A DNA stretch of 64,000 nucleotides from the NCBI RefSeq assembly GCF_004801405.1, contig NZ_SSOB01000022.1, positions 62,001 to 126,000 on the forward strand. The letters run 5' to 3'. This document shows, piece after piece, positions 1-8,948 of this stretch; positions within the stretch are counted from its first letter, which is position 1, and every line of letters begins with the position of its first letter. This DNA comes from Cohnella fermenti. GTDB taxonomy: Bacteria; Bacillota; Bacilli; Paenibacillales; Paenibacillaceae. The notes below the pieces were generated by a model. The model searched no databases. It saw only the letters and a program-made list of their open reading frames with translations, and was not told where the DNA came from. The position numbers and the translations under genes were made by a program.

Positions 1-228
1 AATACGGCTATTGTCTTCTTCTGCTTCGCTCTTCATGTATTTATAATTCATCTTTGATATCGCTTCCTATCATTAGCAATTTCACTTAACACCATATCTA
101 AGAACCTGCAACCACTCCTCCTCATCACAACACGAATATGGAATAAATTTACATAATCAATTCAAGCCAACCCGCCGCTGAAGCTCTCTCTGTCGCCCTT
201 CCTCCCCTGATTCGACGGCCATTTTGCG
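1..228. other. Intergenic, no gene recognised
   Basis: No convincing reading frame, RNA gene or repeat is visible in this stretch. It is richer in A and T than the coding regions. It precedes a palindrome element and lies downstream of the minus-strand gene that ends at 561. Confidence 0.5.
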
Positions 229-407
229 TTTTATATGAATTTTCACATTCATCCCCCTGGAATCGGGGTGGATCGCGGTGTTTTATGTGATTTTTAGCGT
301 ATATGCGGAGAATCGTGCCGGAAATTTCTCTATGAATGTGATTTTTAGCATAAAATCGGGCAAAGTGCCTGTTTTGGGGGTGCGCGAATGTGATTTTTCA
401 TATAAAA
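229..407 (+). repeat. Four-palindrome intergenic element, copy 1
   Basis: Four near-palindromes of the form ATGTGATTTTTCACAT are centred at about 240.5, 292.5, 343.5 and 395.5, so the steps are 52, 51 and 52 bp. The text between them (for example GCCGGAA then TTCTCTATG) recurs in the other copies in this window. Each palindrome could fold as a 6-9 bp stem with a T4 loop. The element is noncoding and sits downstream of the ecsB-like gene. Confidence 0.8.
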
Positions 408-560
408 AACGGCAGCTATGCGGGTTCGGTGGTCTTTAGCAGCAGCGGAGGGTTCTAGCGGGAACCAAAATCCCCCTAACCGCCATAATGAGGCAGCAGG
501 GGGACCAACTTCGCCGCTTCGCAGATACGGCCGTCGGCCATTCCGCAGCTCCGCATTCAA

Positions 561-1835
561 TCAATCCTCGTCCGCATCGAAGCTCTTCGTCACGCGGCGG
601 GGGAGGAGCCAGCCCGCCCAGAAGAGGGCCGCGATCAAGGCCGCGCCCCACAGCACGGGGGAGAACGGCCAGTTCGGAAGGCTGGCGACCAGCCACAGCA
701 GCGCGACCAGGAGCACTCCGCCTATGCGGGCGATGGAAGCGATGCTCCGTCCCCGCTCGTCCTGAGCGAGCGGGACGACCGAGGCGTTCTCGGCGAAGCG
801 GACGCGGCCGAGTTCGGTGATCTGCAGGCCGCCGACCAATACGGCGATGACGAAGGCAATCAGGTCGACGATCGGGTGACCGGAGAACAGCAGAACGAGC
901 ATAAGCAGGACGCTCCAGCGCCAGAGGGCGCCGAACGTCTCGCTGCGCAGCATCGTCTTGGCGTAGAGATAACGCCAGGCGTTGCCACGCTTCCACGCGA
1001 GCCGATCCACCGTCCAGGCGATCCAGCGGCGGCGGGCCGGGCGGGCGAATTCGGTCGGCAGGTCGACGAACCAGCCGAGGAATCGGTTCCAGCGGCGGCG
1101 AGCCGCGCCTTCCTCCGCGATCAAGCGATCCCAAGGAAGCGTATGCTTCGGCACCAGGCGCGACAGCAAGTACCACACGGCGACGATCAGAGCCGTGAAT
1201 CCGAGCGCGAGGCCGAACGACTTGAGCAGCAGCGCCGCGACGATGGCGACGGATGCTATCCAGCGCATCAGCAGCAAGCCGATGCGCCATGCCGTATCGG
1301 CCATGCGCCGCTCCGTCCATGCCGCATGCACGTTCCACACGGCCGCCCCGGCCAACGCGAGCGCGAGCGCCCAAGGCGAGCGGGAGTCCGCGGCCCCCTC
1401 GGTTATCGGCGCCAACTGATACAGCGGCACGAAGCTCCCGAACGCAACAAGAACCCGCACCGCGCTCATGAGCATGGCCCTGCGGACGAGCGGCCTCAGA
1501 ATGCCGCTTAGCATCCCTTCTTCCAGAGGCAGCACGAACACCGTGTCCGAAGGCTGCAGGTACGTCCGGAGCGGCGTATATAAACATAGAAGCGCGAGAA
1601 CGATCCAGCCGACCAGGTCGGCCGGCCAATCTGCCGGCATATCCTTCAACGTCCGTATGTATCCCATAACCAAGGTGATTCCCAGCGCCGACACGACCAG
1701 GCCGAAGCCGCTCTGGAACACGTACCGGGAATGGGCCGCAATCTCCCGGCGGAACGCCTGCGCCCGCGACGCTCTTAAGCGGCGCAGCTCCTCCAGCCTC
1801 CCGCCGCCGACCGTCGCCTTCCGTTCAGCGTCCAA
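561..1835 (-). CDS. ecsB: EcsB-type ABC transporter permease
   Basis: Membrane subunit of an ABC transporter, paired with the ATPase encoded directly upstream. The 424-residue protein has a basic N-terminal stretch (about residues 5-35) and then several long hydrophobic segments. The phrase RTYLQPSDTVFVLPLE after the second segment is characteristic of the EcsB family. EcsAB of Bacillus affects protein secretion, regulated proteolysis and competence, but its substrate is not settled. I chose the TTG at 1835: it has AAGGGGGAG six bases upstream and overlaps the end of the ATPase gene by 11 bases, which suggests translational coupling. A TTG at 1871 is also open but lacks a clear ribosome site. 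Family call is good; function is by homology. Confidence 0.8.
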   Translation of the reverse strand: MDAERKATVGGGRLEELRRLRASRAQAFRREIAAHSRYVFQSGFGLVVSALGITLVMGYIRTLKDMPADWPADLVGWIVLALLCLYTPLRTYLQPSDTVFVLPLEEGMLSGILRPLVRRAMLMSAVRVLVAFGSFVPLYQLAPITEGAADSRSPWALALALAGAAVWNVHAAWTERRMADTAWRIGLLLMRWIASVAIVAALLLKSFGLALGFTALIVAVWYLLSRLVPKHTLPWDRLIAEEGAARRRWNRFLGWFVDLPTEFARPARRRWIAWTVDRLAWKRGNAWRYLYAKTMLRSETFGALWRWSVLLMLVLLFSGHPIVDLIAFVIAVLVGGLQITELGRVRFAENASVVPLAQDERGRSIASIARIGGVLLVALLWLVASLPNWPFSPVLWGAALIAALFWAGWLLPRRVTKSFDADED

Positions 1836-2589
1836 GCTTCGCTCCCCCTTCGCTCTCCGCGTCCAGGACAAGCGTCTCGAACGCGTCGTCGAGCGTTGCC
1901 GCGCCGTTCGCCATCCGCTTCACGTCCTCCGGCGTCCCGGAAGCGATAATGCGCCCCTGGTGCAGCACGACCAGGCTGTCCGCCCTGCGCTCCAGCGCCG
2001 GCAGAATGTGCGAGCTGAGCAGAATTGCCGAGCCCTGCGCGCGGGCGTCGTCGAGCGCCCCCGTCAGCGCCCGCGTCGCCAGTGGATCGAGCCCGAGGAA
2101 CGGCTCGTCGATAATAAGCAGCGGCGGCGAGACGAGCAGCGCGTTCATGAGCATGACCTTCTGCTTCATCCCCTTGGACAGCGTATCCGGCAGGCTGCCC
2201 ATCGCCTTGTCCATGCGGAACGTCTCCGCCAGCTTCGCCGCGCGGCGCTCCGCCTCGCCTTGCTCGAGCCCGTACGCCATCGCCGTCCAGCGCAGGTGCT
2301 CGGCGACGGTCAGGTTCGGGAACAGCGACGGCTGTTCCGGCACATAAGCGCAAGCGGACCGGTACTTGTCCCGGTCCTCCTCCAGCTTCACGCCCGCGAC
2401 GCGCACCTCGCCGGAATGCGCCAGCATCAGCCCGAGAATATGTTTGATCGTCGTGCTCTTGCCCGCCCCGTTCAAGCCGATCAGCCCGGTCATCCGGCCG
2501 GGCTCGACGGCGAAGCTGATTCCGTGCAGGACAGGCCTTCGCTGGCTGTAGCCGCCCGTCAGTTCCTTAATTGTAAGTGCCGGCATCAT
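1825..2589 (-). CDS. ecsA: EcsA-type ABC transporter ATP-binding protein
   Basis: Cytoplasmic ATPase of the ABC transporter, 254 residues, the usual length for a single nucleotide-binding domain. Visible motifs are Walker A GLNGAGKST (residues 38-46), Q-loop Gln86, signature LSKGM (137-141), Walker B LLIIDEP with catalytic Glu162, and the switch His194. The start is an ATG-ATG pair with GAGAGGA upstream. The frame runs open far upstream inside the kinase gene, but that part is a shadow. The gene overlaps the permease gene, so the two are an operon. EcsA is the best family match because of the EcsB-like partner; the signature LSKGM rather than LSGGQ is also common in this subfamily. Confidence 0.85.
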   Translation of the reverse strand: MMPALTIKELTGGYSQRRPVLHGISFAVEPGRMTGLIGLNGAGKSTTIKHILGLMLAHSGEVRVAGVKLEEDRDKYRSACAYVPEQPSLFPNLTVAEHLRWTAMAYGLEQGEAERRAAKLAETFRMDKAMGSLPDTLSKGMKQKVMLMNALLVSPPLLIIDEPFLGLDPLATRALTGALDDARAQGSAILLSSHILPALERRADSLVVLHQGRIIASGTPEDVKRMANGAATLDDAFETLVLDAESEGGAKLGR

Positions 2590-2684
2590 GTCGCGATCCT
2601 CTCCTTGCCTCGTTTTCCCATATGGGACCATTATAAACGAGCGGAGTCCCGCGTTCAAAAAAAAGAAAGAAGCCAACCTAAGCC

Positions 2685-4436
2685 CTAAGCCCCAAGCTCC
2701 GCCGCCCCGCCGCCGGGGAACCGGATCGTCGACACCGTGCCTTCCCCGATCGAGCTTCGGATCGAGACGCCGTACGCCTTGCCGAACTGCAGCTTGACGC
2801 GCTGATCGACGTTGCGGATGCCGTAGCCGATGCCCTTCTCGGAAGGGTCGAGCACCTGCCGGGTCGTCTCTTCCTTCATGCCGAGGCCGTTGTCCTCCAC
2901 TTCCAGCACAATATCGCTCCCCTCGACATACGCCCGGATGACCAGATGGATCTCGTCGTCGTACCAGGCGTGCTCGATGGAATTTTCCACGAACGGTTGG
3001 AGAATGAACTTCATCGTCTCGTGCGGGAAGGCCGCCTCGTCGAGCTCGTAGCGCACCCGGATGCGGTCGCCGTACTTGATTCGCTGGATGTCGAGGTACG
3101 AACGGACAATCTGGAGCTCCTTCTCCACCGTAATGATCGTCTCCCCCTTGCTCAGGGTCAGGCGATAGAACTTGGCGAGCTCGCGGATCATCTCCTGCAT
3201 CGTCTCGATCTCCCCAAGCTTCGCCATCCGGCTGATGGAGGAGAACGTATTGTATAGAAAATGAGGGTTCATCTGCGAATGCAGCACTTGGAGCTCGACG
3301 TCTTTTTTCTCCAGCTTGCTGATGTACACCTCGTCGATGAGCCGCTCCATGTTGGACGCCATGTCGTTGAACGCCTCGGCGATCTGGGAGAATTCGTCGT
3401 TGCCCGGAACCGGCATCCGCTTGTTGAATTCCCCGTCCTTGAACGCCTTGAGCGAACGGATCAGCTTCATGATGCGCTTGGCGAAGAAGCGCGACATCAT
3501 CCAACTGATCACCGCCAGCACGAGCAGGCTCGCCAGACAGATCAGAATGGTCAGAATGCCGACTCTGCGCGAGCTCTCCTGGAACGAGGAGGTCGGAATC
3601 CAGGCGACGAGGCTTGCGCCCATGCCTTCGATCGGCTGAACGATCTGCAGGTAATCGGCCGGATGATCGAAGCCGTCCACCCGCGGCTGCGGCGAAACGA
3701 ACGTCTCGGCACCCGAGCTTGAATAGAGCAGGCTCTTGCCCTTGTCCATGACGAACAGCAGGCTGCCCGCCCCCAGCTTCGAATCATCAACCTCGTAGAA
3801 AATATCCTCCAGCTTGACGCTAAGCCGGATAAGTCCGATCGTGGTCAGCGTGTCGTAGTTGATAATGGGGCGCAGAAGCGAGATTCGGCCGGCCACCGCT
3901 TCGCCCTCGACCTGCTTCCAGACGCTCTTCTCGTAGGTCAATCGAAGGCTCTTGTACCAGTCGGCCCCCTCGATCCGGTCCAGATGATAGATGGAATATT
4001 GGCGCCCTTCGCCGGCCTTCGGGTCGCGATCGAAGTAATAGAATTCGCTGATATTCGTGTTCTCCACGTAGATGGACAGCTTCGTGTCGAGGTTCGGAAG
4101 GTTGACCGCCGACTCGATCTTCGGCAGAATCTGCTGCGTCATGATCGTGTACTTCTCGTAGTCCAGGTAGTAGCCGGACAAGATGCGGGAGAGCGCCTGA
4201 TCCGAGAAAATCGCCTCGGAACCCCGGTACACGTCCGCAAGCCGGTAATCCACGTTGCTGCCCATCTGGCTCACCGCCACCTCAAGGTTGCTGCGGGTAT
4301 GCTCTTCGCTCGAGCGGACGGACGACACGTAGGAATAGCTGCCGATTACGATAACCGGAGTCAGCACAAGCACCAGGTAGGACAGAAGCAGCTTGTAGCG
4401 GATGGGAACGTAGTCGTTTGGTCGTCCGATGGCCAT
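2685..4436 (-). CDS. yesM: YesM-family sensor histidine kinase
   Basis: Membrane sensor kinase of 583 residues. Transmembrane helices at about 14-36 and 292-314 flank an extracellular sensing domain of about 250 residues (Cache-like). A HAMP linker follows (about 315-368), then the His_kinase region with phospho-accepting His392 in SQMNPHFLYN, and a HATPase domain with the N box around FVEN (481-484) and G boxes DNGLGM (516-521) and GIGYGIRN. It would phosphorylate the response regulator encoded six bases upstream. GGGGTGA lies six bases before the ATG. Such pairs usually respond to sugars or cell-wall stress in Paenibacillaceae; the signal here is unknown. The nearby sugar importer (7-10.8 kb) is a plausible target. 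Confidence 0.9.
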   Translation of the reverse strand: MAIGRPNDYVPIRYKLLLSYLVLVLTPVIVIGSYSYVSSVRSSEEHTRSNLEVAVSQMGSNVDYRLADVYRGSEAIFSDQALSRILSGYYLDYEKYTIMTQQILPKIESAVNLPNLDTKLSIYVENTNISEFYYFDRDPKAGEGRQYSIYHLDRIEGADWYKSLRLTYEKSVWKQVEGEAVAGRISLLRPIINYDTLTTIGLIRLSVKLEDIFYEVDDSKLGAGSLLFVMDKGKSLLYSSSGAETFVSPQPRVDGFDHPADYLQIVQPIEGMGASLVAWIPTSSFQESSRRVGILTILICLASLLVLAVISWMMSRFFAKRIMKLIRSLKAFKDGEFNKRMPVPGNDEFSQIAEAFNDMASNMERLIDEVYISKLEKKDVELQVLHSQMNPHFLYNTFSSISRMAKLGEIETMQEMIRELAKFYRLTLSKGETIITVEKELQIVRSYLDIQRIKYGDRIRVRYELDEAAFPHETMKFILQPFVENSIEHAWYDDEIHLVIRAYVEGSDIVLEVEDNGLGMKEETTRQVLDPSEKGIGYGIRNVDQRVKLQFGKAYGVSIRSSIGEGTVSTIRFPGGGAAELGA

Positions 4437-4442
4437 GGCGAA

Positions 4443-6002
4443 TCACCCCATCCTGCGGTAGTCTCCCGGCGTGATGCCGAATTGGTCGCGGAACAGCCGG
4501 CTGAAGTACGCGAGGCTCTTGTAGCCGACCCGATCGGCGACCTCGTAGATTTTGAGCTTCGGGTCCCGAAGCAGCGCCTTGGCCCGCTCCATCCGGTTGC
4601 GGACGAGGTAATCGTTGAAGCTCTCGCCCATCTGGTCCTTGAACAGAAGGCCCATGTGGTTCGCGGAATAGGAGAACCGGTTCGCCAGCTCGCGCAGCGT
4701 CAGCTCCTCCGCCAGATGCTCCCGGATGTAGCTCTCGATCGGGTCCATCAGCCTCCGGTTTTTGCCTTGCTTCTTGAAGAACAACCGCTCGGAGATCTCG
4801 AACAGCGCCCGGCGCAGCCACGACTCGATGTCCCCCGCCGTCTCGAACCGCCGGACCGCGTCAAGATGCTCGAAGTCCCAGCCAAGCAGGCTGTAGAACG
4901 TCTCGTTCGCAGTTCGCAAGTAAGCCTCGAGCTTGGAGGCGACATGGATCGAGAAGCTGTGAACCTTCAGCGGATGGTCGAACGAACGGACGTTGTCGAA
5001 CAGCTCTTCTAGGCAATCGCATATTCGCACCAGGTCGTACTGCGCAACGGCGGCGAAAATATCGTCCAGAACCGCATTGATGTCCTTCGCATCGATGGAC
5101 GATTGCAGCTTGGCGTGGGCGGGGGCGATGACTCTGTTTTTTCCCAGGAACATTTTGTTGCCGATGAGTTCCTTCGCTTGGGCGAACGAGCGGTCGATTC
5201 GGGCGGGGAAGGGCATCGCCTCCCCGTAGCCGGCCGTTACCGTGAACGAGGTGGACGTTCGAATCCGGTCGTTCAGCTCGTGCAGGAAGCGTTCCAGCTC
5301 CCAGGCGTCGCCGGAATGAAGGAACGCAAGCTGTGTCGGGGCCAGGAGACACCACGGGCCGAGTTGGCCCCGCTCCAGCTCGCGGACGATCGTCTCCATC
5401 GCCGAGCGGGCGGCCGCTCCGCCGTCCCCGCTCTTCCAGAGGACATCGTCCAGCTCGACGATTGCGGCGTGCGCCGTGTCGCCGATCGCCTCCAGCTTGA
5501 ACTTCTCCATCAGCGGCGGAATCGCCTCTTCGCCGATGGCCCCTTCCAGCAGATGCTGCAGGAAGTCGCCGCGCACGTATTCGAACGACTCGTCGAGGCG
5601 CGACTGCTCCCGCCTCCGCTTGTTCGTCTCGTCGAGATCGGCGACGACCTTCCGCAGCAGCGCCTCGATCTCGTCGTCGTCGATCGGCTTGAGCACGTAG
5701 CCGTCCGCCTTCAAGTGAAGCGCCTGCTTCGCGTACTGGAAGTCTTGGTAGCCGCTGATGAAGATTGTCCGCAGCTCCGGGTTCCGCTCCTGCGCCTTGC
5801 GGGACAGCTCAAGCCCGGTCAGCACCGGCATCTTGATATCGGTGACAAGAATATCGATCGGATACTCCTCGATATAGCTCAGCGCGGCGAGCGGCTTGTT
5901 CTCGCTGCACACGACCTCGATGCCCAGCTCCGCCCACGGAATAAGCCGGCGCAGCCCTTCCAGATCATACTTCTCATCGTCGACCACGACGGCTCGATAC
6001 AT
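4443..6002 (-). CDS. yesN: YesN-type response regulator, AraC-family output
   Basis: DNA-binding response regulator of 519 residues. The N-terminal receiver domain shows the acidic pair in VVDDEK (residues 6-11), phospho-acceptor Asp55 in LVTDIKMP and the conserved Lys in YVLKPID. A middle region of about 280 residues has no motif I recognise. The last 100 residues form a two-part AraC helix-turn-helix ending YFSRLFRDQFGITPGDYRR. I chose the ATG at 6002 because GGAAGGAG lies upstream; the frame stays open to 6275, but that extension reads through a short tandem repeat. Its stop is six bases before the kinase start, so the two form an operon. The likely targets are sugar-uptake promoters, possibly the importer operon at 7-10.8 kb; this is inference. 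Confidence 0.9.
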   Translation of the reverse strand: MYRAVVVDDEKYDLEGLRRLIPWAELGIEVVCSENKPLAALSYIEEYPIDILVTDIKMPVLTGLELSRKAQERNPELRTIFISGYQDFQYAKQALHLKADGYVLKPIDDDEIEALLRKVVADLDETNKRRREQSRLDESFEYVRGDFLQHLLEGAIGEEAIPPLMEKFKLEAIGDTAHAAIVELDDVLWKSGDGGAAARSAMETIVRELERGQLGPWCLLAPTQLAFLHSGDAWELERFLHELNDRIRTSTSFTVTAGYGEAMPFPARIDRSFAQAKELIGNKMFLGKNRVIAPAHAKLQSSIDAKDINAVLDDIFAAVAQYDLVRICDCLEELFDNVRSFDHPLKVHSFSIHVASKLEAYLRTANETFYSLLGWDFEHLDAVRRFETAGDIESWLRRALFEISERLFFKKQGKNRRLMDPIESYIREHLAEELTLRELANRFSYSANHMGLLFKDQMGESFNDYLVRNRMERAKALLRDPKLKIYEVADRVGYKSLAYFSRLFRDQFGITPGDYRRMG

Positions 6003-6040
6003 GGGTTCTCGCTCCTTCCGGGAGAGTTGGATTGGAATGT

Positions 6041-6385
6041 CGGAGTAGCTCGAAGGCCGGGGCAGCTCGAAGGCCGGACCGGAGTCGCCTCGAAAGCCGT
6101 ACCGGAGTAGCTCGAAGGCTGGAGTAGCTCGAAAGCCGGAATCGCGAATCGCATGGATTAGCACTGGAATTCGACGCTCCCCGCCAGGTTTCCTTCCTTT
6201 GCTCCTGCGTTCCTTGCTCACTTCCTCCTTCGCTCCTTCGCACTCATTCGCTCCTTCGCACCGTGCTCTGCTCATTGTCTCTCATTTGCTCCTTCGCACC
6301 GTGCTTTGCTCCTTCGCTCTCGCCTTGCCTCTCGCCGTCCTTTGCTCCTTCCTCGCTCCTTCCCCGTTGCGGCTCCCCCTCCGAG
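6041..6385. repeat. 20-bp minisatellite and pyrimidine-rich tract
   Basis: Five degenerate units of GGAGTAGCTCGAAGGCC lie at about 6041-6140, roughly 20 bp apart. They are followed by a pyrimidine-rich stretch with repeated TTTGCTCCTTCGC words up to about 6385. The region lies upstream of the response-regulator start. It is open in some frames but encodes only repetitive peptides, so I regard it as noncoding. Confidence 0.65.
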
Positions 6386-6387
6386 GA

Positions 6388-6461
6388 TTTTATGTGGTTT
6401 TTCACATAAAATCAGCGCTCGAGGCGCCCGGAGGCGATTGTATGTGGTTTTTCGCATAAAA
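6388..6461 (+). repeat. Partial palindrome element (two units)
   Basis: Two units of TATGTGGTTTTTCACATAAA type are centred at about 6399.5 and 6449.5, 50 bp apart. They look like a truncated copy of the four-palindrome element seen at 229-407 and elsewhere. Confidence 0.7.
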
Positions 6462-6550
6462 ACGGTCGTACAGAGAGGGAACGTTAAGGAGTACGGACGG
6501 TGGTGGCGAGAGCAACAACTACGGAAGCAGCGGCAGCGGAACGGGTTGTC

Positions 6551-6775
6551 GTTATGCTGGTTTCCCGCACATCTCCCTCTCCAACCGCCTCTTCGGAGCG
6601 GCGTTGTGCCGATTTCCCGCACATCTCCCTCTCCAATCGCCTCTTCGGAGCACCGTTATGCCGATTTCCCGCACATCTCCCTCTCCAATCGCCTCTTCGG
6701 AGCGGCGTTGTGCCGATTTCCCGCACATCTCCTCCTCAAACGGCCTCTTCGGAGCGGCGTTGTGCGGATTCCTCC
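6551..6775. repeat. Exact 52-bp tandem repeat, about four copies
   Basis: The word TTTCCCGCACATCTCC starts at 6561, 6613, 6665 and 6717, exactly 52 bp apart each time (the last copy has one base changed). The units differ by a few substitutions. Each junction contains TGTGC-N9-GCACA, a small inverted repeat. The rest of the gap to 6973 shows no gene. Frames through the repeat encode only reiterated Arg/Ser-rich peptide, so it is probably not coding. Confidence 0.8.
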
Positions 6776-6973
6776 ACTAACTTCGCCTCCCCAGCCTCTT
6801 CGCAGTAGGCTTTTCATAACTACGGATGGCCGCTATACGGAAAATTTCCATTGTAGAGGGTAGAAAGTGACAACGTCCTCTGTTGGCATAGAGGTTTCTC
6901 GCATCATAACGTTCGTCTGCGATGGTTCGCACGTGATGGCCTTCGCCCGTTGCGGTGGGGCGCATATAGCAAA

Positions 6974-7002
6974 CAAGAAGGCATGAACGGCACGCCTTCT
7001 TG
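6974..7002 (-). terminator. Terminator after the sugar-binding lipoprotein gene
   Basis: The inverted repeat CAAGAAGGC...GCCTTCTTG has a 9-bp stem and an 11-nt loop. On the minus strand it is followed by a short T-rich run (TTGTTTGC). It lies 28 bases past the stop of the lipoprotein gene. Confidence 0.7.
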
Positions 7003-7029
7003 TCTCTCATCCCTGCACGCTCCCCGCTC

Positions 7030-8781
7030 CTATTGTCCCGAGAGCTTCTTCACGTTCGCCTGCCAGACGTCCGTCTTCCACGCCAGCAGCTTGTCGTAGC
7101 CGATCTTCGTCGCTTCCTTGTCGGCCTTCTCGATCAGACTGAGCACTTCGTCATCGGTCTTCGCGAAGATAAGTTTTGGAATGAGCGCCTTGTATTGGTC
7201 TCTCAGGCGCTGCATGATGATGCCTTCCTGCGTGCTCGGCGCCGGGTCCAGGTTGGAGAACTGCGTCACGTCCATCGACGTCTTGAACGAGAAGTTCGCC
7301 TGGGCGACCGTTGTCCAGTCCTGCGCCTCTTCCGGCAGCAATAGCTCGCGCTTCGCCTTCGTCGAGTCGACGTAGGACGTGTTGCCGTTCCAGTTGAACT
7401 CGCCGATCTTCAGCTCGTCGTACTTCTTCGGATCGCGGTTAATGTACGCGTCGTTCGGAATCGGCACGCCGTCTTCGACCGTGTCGTAGAACAACCCCGG
7501 AGGGCCGAAGAAGATGATCTGCTGTCCTTCCGGACTCGATGCCCAGTTCATATAAGAGAAGATCGCTTCCGGGTCCTTCGCGTTCGTCGTGATGACATTG
7601 ACGTTCCAGCCGAGCGTGTTGTAGCCGCCCGGGTACACCTTGTTCCGGTCGACGCCCGCCTTGTGAACCGGCCAGATCGGCAGGTAGCCGTCTTCCGGGT
7701 CCTTCGCCTTAAGCAGGTTGTTCGCTTCGCGGCCGATGCCCTCGACGACGGAGTCATATGCTCCGAACACGGCGATTTTGCCCGTCTTCAGCTTCTCGAG
7801 AATCTGGTCGCGGGTCTGCGTGAACATGTCGCTCGATGTGAGCCCCTGGCGGAAAAGCCTGCTGCTGTAGACGGCAGTATCCTTAAAGCCTTGATCCTGG
7901 TAGATCGACGTCAGCTTGTCGCCGCTCGGGATGCCGAACGTGTTGCCCGGCGTGATGAAGCCGTTGTTGAGGTTCTCGCCCGAGCCGGTGTACAGCATGC
8001 CCATCATCTGCACGTCCGTGCCGTCGCGGATCTCGCCGAAGTCGAGCGGCACGACGTCCGGGAACTTCTCCTTGACGAGCTTCAGATAGGCCTCAAGATC
8101 TTCCCACGTCTCCAGCGACGGAGAGCCGAGCTCCTTGTAGATTTTTTTCTCGACGATATAGGCCGCATTGCCGTTGCCGTTCTCGCCGTTGATGAACCAG
8201 TTCGGAAGCTGGTACAGCTTGCCGTCGCTTGAGCGTAGCATGTTCAGCGTCTGCTCCCCGACCGCCTCGACGTATTCCGGATACTTCTCCAGATACGGAT
8301 CGAGAGCGACGAGCTTGCCCGCTTGCTGCAGGCGCTCGACGTCCTTGCCGCGGTCGAGCACGATGACGTCCGGAAGCTGGTTGGAGACGATCATCGTGTT
8401 CAGCTTCTGCGCAGCGGCGCCGTTCGATTGCACCGGCTCGAGCGTCACCTTCAGGTTGTCGGTGATCCACTTCGCATGAGGACGCTCCTCCCACGTCGGG
8501 GCCGTATACCAATCGTAGTTGACGAAGAGCGAGAATGTCACCGGCTTCACCTTCGCCGCCAGGCTTCCGTCGGAAGCGCTTGAGGGAGATTCCGAAGCGG
8601 ATTCGCTCGGCGAAGCGGCGGGACTCATCTGCGCGGAGCTTGCCGATTCGGACGGGCTCGGGGCGGCTGCATTGCTGCCGTTATTGCCATTGTTGCCATT
8701 GTTGCCGGAGCAAGCGGACAGAAGCAGGGCGAGGCTCAGTGCCCCGACTGCGGCCGTGCTGGCGCTTTTGTTGACGGACAT
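7030..8781 (-). CDS. Sugar ABC transporter substrate-binding lipoprotein
   Basis: Extracellular solute-binding lipoprotein of 583 residues. The signal peptide ends in the lipobox LLSAC with Cys24 as lipid anchor, followed by a disordered Asn/Gly/Ser/Pro-rich spacer (residues 25-70). The mature part resembles the large LplA/LipO-type binding proteins of Paenibacillaceae, which serve oligosaccharide importers. I chose the ATG at 8781, preceded by GAGAGGGG; the upstream open frame is not coding. It is the last gene of a three-gene operon with two inner-membrane permeases. No ATPase gene is present; members of this family usually share an MsmX-like ATPase encoded elsewhere. The substrate cannot be told from sequence. 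Confidence 0.88.
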   Translation of the reverse strand: MSVNKSASTAAVGALSLALLLSACSGNNGNNGNNGSNAAAPSPSESASSAQMSPAASPSESASESPSSASDGSLAAKVKPVTFSLFVNYDWYTAPTWEERPHAKWITDNLKVTLEPVQSNGAAAQKLNTMIVSNQLPDVIVLDRGKDVERLQQAGKLVALDPYLEKYPEYVEAVGEQTLNMLRSSDGKLYQLPNWFINGENGNGNAAYIVEKKIYKELGSPSLETWEDLEAYLKLVKEKFPDVVPLDFGEIRDGTDVQMMGMLYTGSGENLNNGFITPGNTFGIPSGDKLTSIYQDQGFKDTAVYSSRLFRQGLTSSDMFTQTRDQILEKLKTGKIAVFGAYDSVVEGIGREANNLLKAKDPEDGYLPIWPVHKAGVDRNKVYPGGYNTLGWNVNVITTNAKDPEAIFSYMNWASSPEGQQIIFFGPPGLFYDTVEDGVPIPNDAYINRDPKKYDELKIGEFNWNGNTSYVDSTKAKRELLLPEEAQDWTTVAQANFSFKTSMDVTQFSNLDPAPSTQEGIIMQRLRDQYKALIPKLIFAKTDDEVLSLIEKADKEATKIGYDKLLAWKTDVWQANVKKLSGQ

Positions 8782-8868
8782 ATCGATTCGTTTCCCCTCT
8801 CTACTAGCTTCATTATATATGTCATTAGCGAGAGCCGCATGCGGACTTCGCGAATAACCGTTCGCCAA

Positions 8869-8938
8869 CCTGCTGTCTTCCTGTGTCATCCTGCTGTCAT
8901 CCTGCCATCTTCCTGTGTCATCCTGCTGTCCCCCTGCC
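8869..8938. repeat. Short direct repeats between permease and lipoprotein genes
   Basis: The words CCTGTGTCATCCTGCTGTC recur in tandem in the 167-bp gap between the permease stop and the lipoprotein start. They are noncoding, with no recognised function. Confidence 0.5.
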
Positions 8939-8948
8939 GTTAACCGGC

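Noticed and set aside
229..407. Crp-type sites regulating the neighbouring genes
   Set aside because: The half-site spacing is N4 rather than the N6 of Crp, and the elements occur at 3' ends and between convergent genes, where promoter control makes no sense.
436..1629. Long open frames antisense to or in other frames of real genes throughout the window
   Set aside because: High GC content keeps shadow frames open. They give Arg/Ala/Pro-rich products without domains or ribosome sites and overlap genes with clear motifs.
6003..6275. N-terminal extension of the response regulator
   Set aside because: It reads through a 20-bp minisatellite. The receiver domain begins exactly at the ATG at 6002, which has a good ribosome site.
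6306..6863. Possible repetitive protein encoded across the 52-bp repeat
   Set aside because: Frames are open on both strands only because the unit lacks stops. There is no ribosome site or signal peptide, and the product is reiterated low-complexity peptide.
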